Positions 60,743 through 61,891 of a DNA stretch of 61,891 nt are shown here, piece by piece. This stretch comes from Syntrophobacterales bacterium (lineage in GTDB: Bacteria > Desulfobacterota > Syntrophobacteria > Syntrophobacterales > Thermodesulforhabdaceae): NCBI GenBank assembly GCA_026417655.1, contig JAOACS010000007.1:1-61891 (forward strand), in the 5' to 3' direction. The translations under genes and the position numbers were made by a program. The notes under the pieces are model-generated. The model made no database searches, was not told the origin of the DNA, and worked only from the letters and a program-made list of their open reading frames with translations. Each line of letters begins with the position of its first letter. Position 1 is the stretch's first letter.

Positions 60743-61645
60743 CTATAAAAGCTCTGCCTTTTTAAGATATTGTTCCCATCGCTCATTTACATCCCTTTGG
60801 AATGACTCAATCTGCTCTGGCGTCATTTTTCTAAATCTGTCTTGGAGTCTTAGATACTCTTCAACCGGTTTCTTTCGACCAGATCGGGCCATTGTAAGAC
60901 TTCGACCCGTAAGCCTAAATTTCCCATTTTCTATCTCAAAAAGCACTACGACCGCTGTTTCCACAGCCATCCGCCCTAACTCTACAGTCTTGTTTGTGGG
61001 AAATCCCCAACCAGGGGGACAGGGCACATAAAGGTGGATAAACCTCGTTCCACCCATATCTTTGGCCTTTAGAAGTTTCTCATAGATGTCACGAGGATAG
61101 GCGGAACAGCAGGTAGCAAGATACGATGGCCTGTGGGCTTCCATAATGGCAATAAAATCCTTCTTTGGTTGTTTCTTAGGTTCAATAGGTGTGGTTGTAG
61201 TAAGGGCCCCTTCCGGGGTTGCACTGGAACGTTGAACTCCCGTGTTCATATAAGCTTCATTATCATAGCAAATATATATAAAATCAGTCTGCCTCTCAGC
61301 AGCTCCGCTCAAGGCCTGAATGCCCATATCGTAGGTGCCACCATCCCCAGCCATACCAACCACTACGTAACCATCCTGTCCCGTCGCTTTAAGTCCTGCA
61401 ACAAGTCCTGCGGCGGAGGCTGCAGTACTTGCAAAGGCTGTATTTACCGCATTAACCGCAACGGGTGTTTTAGGATAAATACCATGAAGTATTGTCAAAC
61501 AGCAGGCCGGCAGAGTAACAATGGTCTTGGGTCCGAGGGCTTTAAGAATATAGCGATAGGCCAGGGTGAGTCCACATCCAGCGCAAGTTCTTGTGCCAGG
61601 AAGAATATATTCTCGGTCCGGGATCTCAACAAAGGGTAAGCTCAT
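60743..61645 (-). CDS. porB: 2-oxoacid:ferredoxin oxidoreductase beta subunit (PorB-type)
   Basis: This 300-residue TPP-binding subunit is the partner of the porA-like C-terminus at 61691. CAGCGLTLAYRYILKAL holds the first two of the cluster cysteines, with more in PACCLTILHG and TCCSAYPR. GMAGDGGTYDMG, then YDNEAYMNTG give the GDG...N TPP/Mg2+ motif. It oxidises pyruvate (or another 2-oxoacid) to acetyl-CoA, reducing ferredoxin, or runs in reverse to fix CO2. AGGAG precedes the ATG, 45 bases after the alpha subunit. Confidence 0.93.
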   Translation of the reverse strand: MSLPFVEIPDREYILPGTRTCAGCGLTLAYRYILKALGPKTIVTLPACCLTILHGIYPKTPVAVNAVNTAFASTAASAAGLVAGLKATGQDGYVVVGMAGDGGTYDMGIQALSGAAERQTDFIYICYDNEAYMNTGVQRSSATPEGALTTTTPIEPKKQPKKDFIAIMEAHRPSYLATCCSAYPRDIYEKLLKAKDMGGTRFIHLYVPCPPGWGFPTNKTVELGRMAVETAVVVLFEIENGKFRLTGRSLTMARSGRKKPVEEYLRLQDRFRKMTPEQIESFQRDVNERWEQYLKKAELL

Positions 61646-61690
61646 AGGTTTGCTCCTCTTTGAGGTGAAAAGTCTAATACTCGAGAGGTT

Positions 61691-61872
61691 TCAAGAAACG
61701 AGACGCTCATGAAAGTGTTCATCCTCATGCCACCACAATGGATGTTCTCTGGAAACTTCTCGAGCTACAGCTCGGTATATGCCTATAAGATCTCTGGGTT
61801 TGACGTCCTTTCCCCCAAGTCCAACGACCCATGACCATACCAACGGATGATTGGTCCGTCCCAGGCTATAGA
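61691..61872 (-). CDS. porA: 2-oxoacid:ferredoxin oxidoreductase alpha subunit, C-terminal end (partial)
   Basis: A minus-strand frame of 59 codons runs from the adapter junction to a TGA at 61691-61693, reading TNHPLVWSWVVGLGGKDVKP, then a DLIGIYRAVAREVSREHPLW helix. GLGGKDV near the end and the position just before porB identify it as the C-terminus of PorA (the pyruvate-binding, TPP-pyrimidine subunit). The rest lies outside the insert. Confidence 0.85.
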
Positions 61873-61891
61873 CTGTCTCTTATACACATCT
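61873..61891 (-). other. Tn5 mosaic-end (Nextera) adapter, not genomic
   Basis: The last 19 bases are the exact reverse complement of the first 19, the Tn5 mosaic end. The insert is therefore bounded by adapter on both sides and this end should be trimmed. Confidence 0.97.

Noticed and set aside
20-61872. Phage, CRISPR, toxin-antitoxin or restriction systems
   Set aside because: No repeat-spacer arrays, phage structural genes, methylase or toxin-antitoxin pairs were recognisable. The MBL, Mut7-C and baeRF genes were considered as defence parts but their contexts do not support it.

Overview
The window looks like part of a chromosome from an anaerobic, outer-membrane-bearing bacterium, most likely a Desulfobacterota (former Deltaproteobacteria) lineage. 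The reasons are a complete Raetz-type lipid A block with bamA and skp, porin-type beta-barrels, a pyruvate/2-oxoacid:ferredoxin oxidoreductase, a rubredoxin-like protein, molybdenum/tungsten cofactor genes, and a BadH/BadI-type alicyclic acyl-CoA gene pair with two CaiB/BaiF CoA-transferases. The taxonomic call is an inference from gene content. There is no rRNA, and I found no tRNA gene, CRISPR array, prophage or intact insertion sequence. Both ends are exact 19-bp Tn5 mosaic-end sequences (1-19 and 61873-61891). These are library adapter, so only 20-61872 should be read as genome, and trpB and porA are cut by the insert ends.

Layout. 20-2407: 3' end of trpB, trpA, a double zinc-ribbon protein and a protein with an integrase-like N-terminal helical region. 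2456-8329: an ArsB/NhaD-type permease with an added periplasmic domain, a possible structured RNA or leader ending in a terminator, slyD, two outer-membrane proteins on either side of an intergenic region with a good sigma-54 promoter match, and a YciO/TsaC protein. 8357-19579 (mostly minus): recJ, an acidic SH3-like protein, an NtrC-type sigma-54 activator, pyrC, an exported protein, pyrB, greA, then rsmA-tsaD-fbp, with one plus-strand radical SAM gene inserted. 19694-23679: moaA, a beta-CASP nuclease, arsC with an Fe-S protein, and a small ORF next to a perfect inverted repeat.

23760-29462 is the catabolic accessory region. It holds a BadH-like dehydrogenase, a BadI/MenB-like hydrolase, an MBL hydrolase and a DNA-repair methyltransferase on the plus strand, facing two CaiB/BaiF CoA-transferases on the minus strand. 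29810-33152 is a complete N-degron operon, clpS-clpA-aat. 33335-35893 is a plus-strand island of an RNase Z-like MBL protein, a baeRF-type protein and archease, with no rtcB in the window. 35928-39175 holds mazG, cvpA, an RluA-type synthase, an ATP-grasp enzyme and a tiny membrane protein.

39264-53413 is an envelope-biogenesis run: lysS, lolC/E-lolD, bamA, skp, lpxD, fabZ, lpxA, a single gene fusing LpxI to a Gfo/Idh/MocA dehydrogenase (GnnA-like candidate), lpxB, pyrF and an HD-GYP protein. Very short gaps or overlaps suggest co-transcription through lpxB and beyond. 53629-56946 holds a TPR lipoprotein, a LolB-like lipoprotein, a Mut7-C protein and an unknown. 56989-61872 (minus) holds a MogA/MoaB protein, an EF-G paralogue with its own terminator, a rubredoxin-like protein, a degenerate inositol-monophosphatase-family protein, porB and partial porA.

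Most of the window is housekeeping. The less ordinary parts are the LpxI-dehydrogenase fusion, the BadHI/CoA-transferase locus, the baeRF-archease island, the possible RNA upstream of slyD, a terminator buried inside the end of ogt, and the altered active site of the IMPase-like protein. I did not find a clearly new defence or mobile system.
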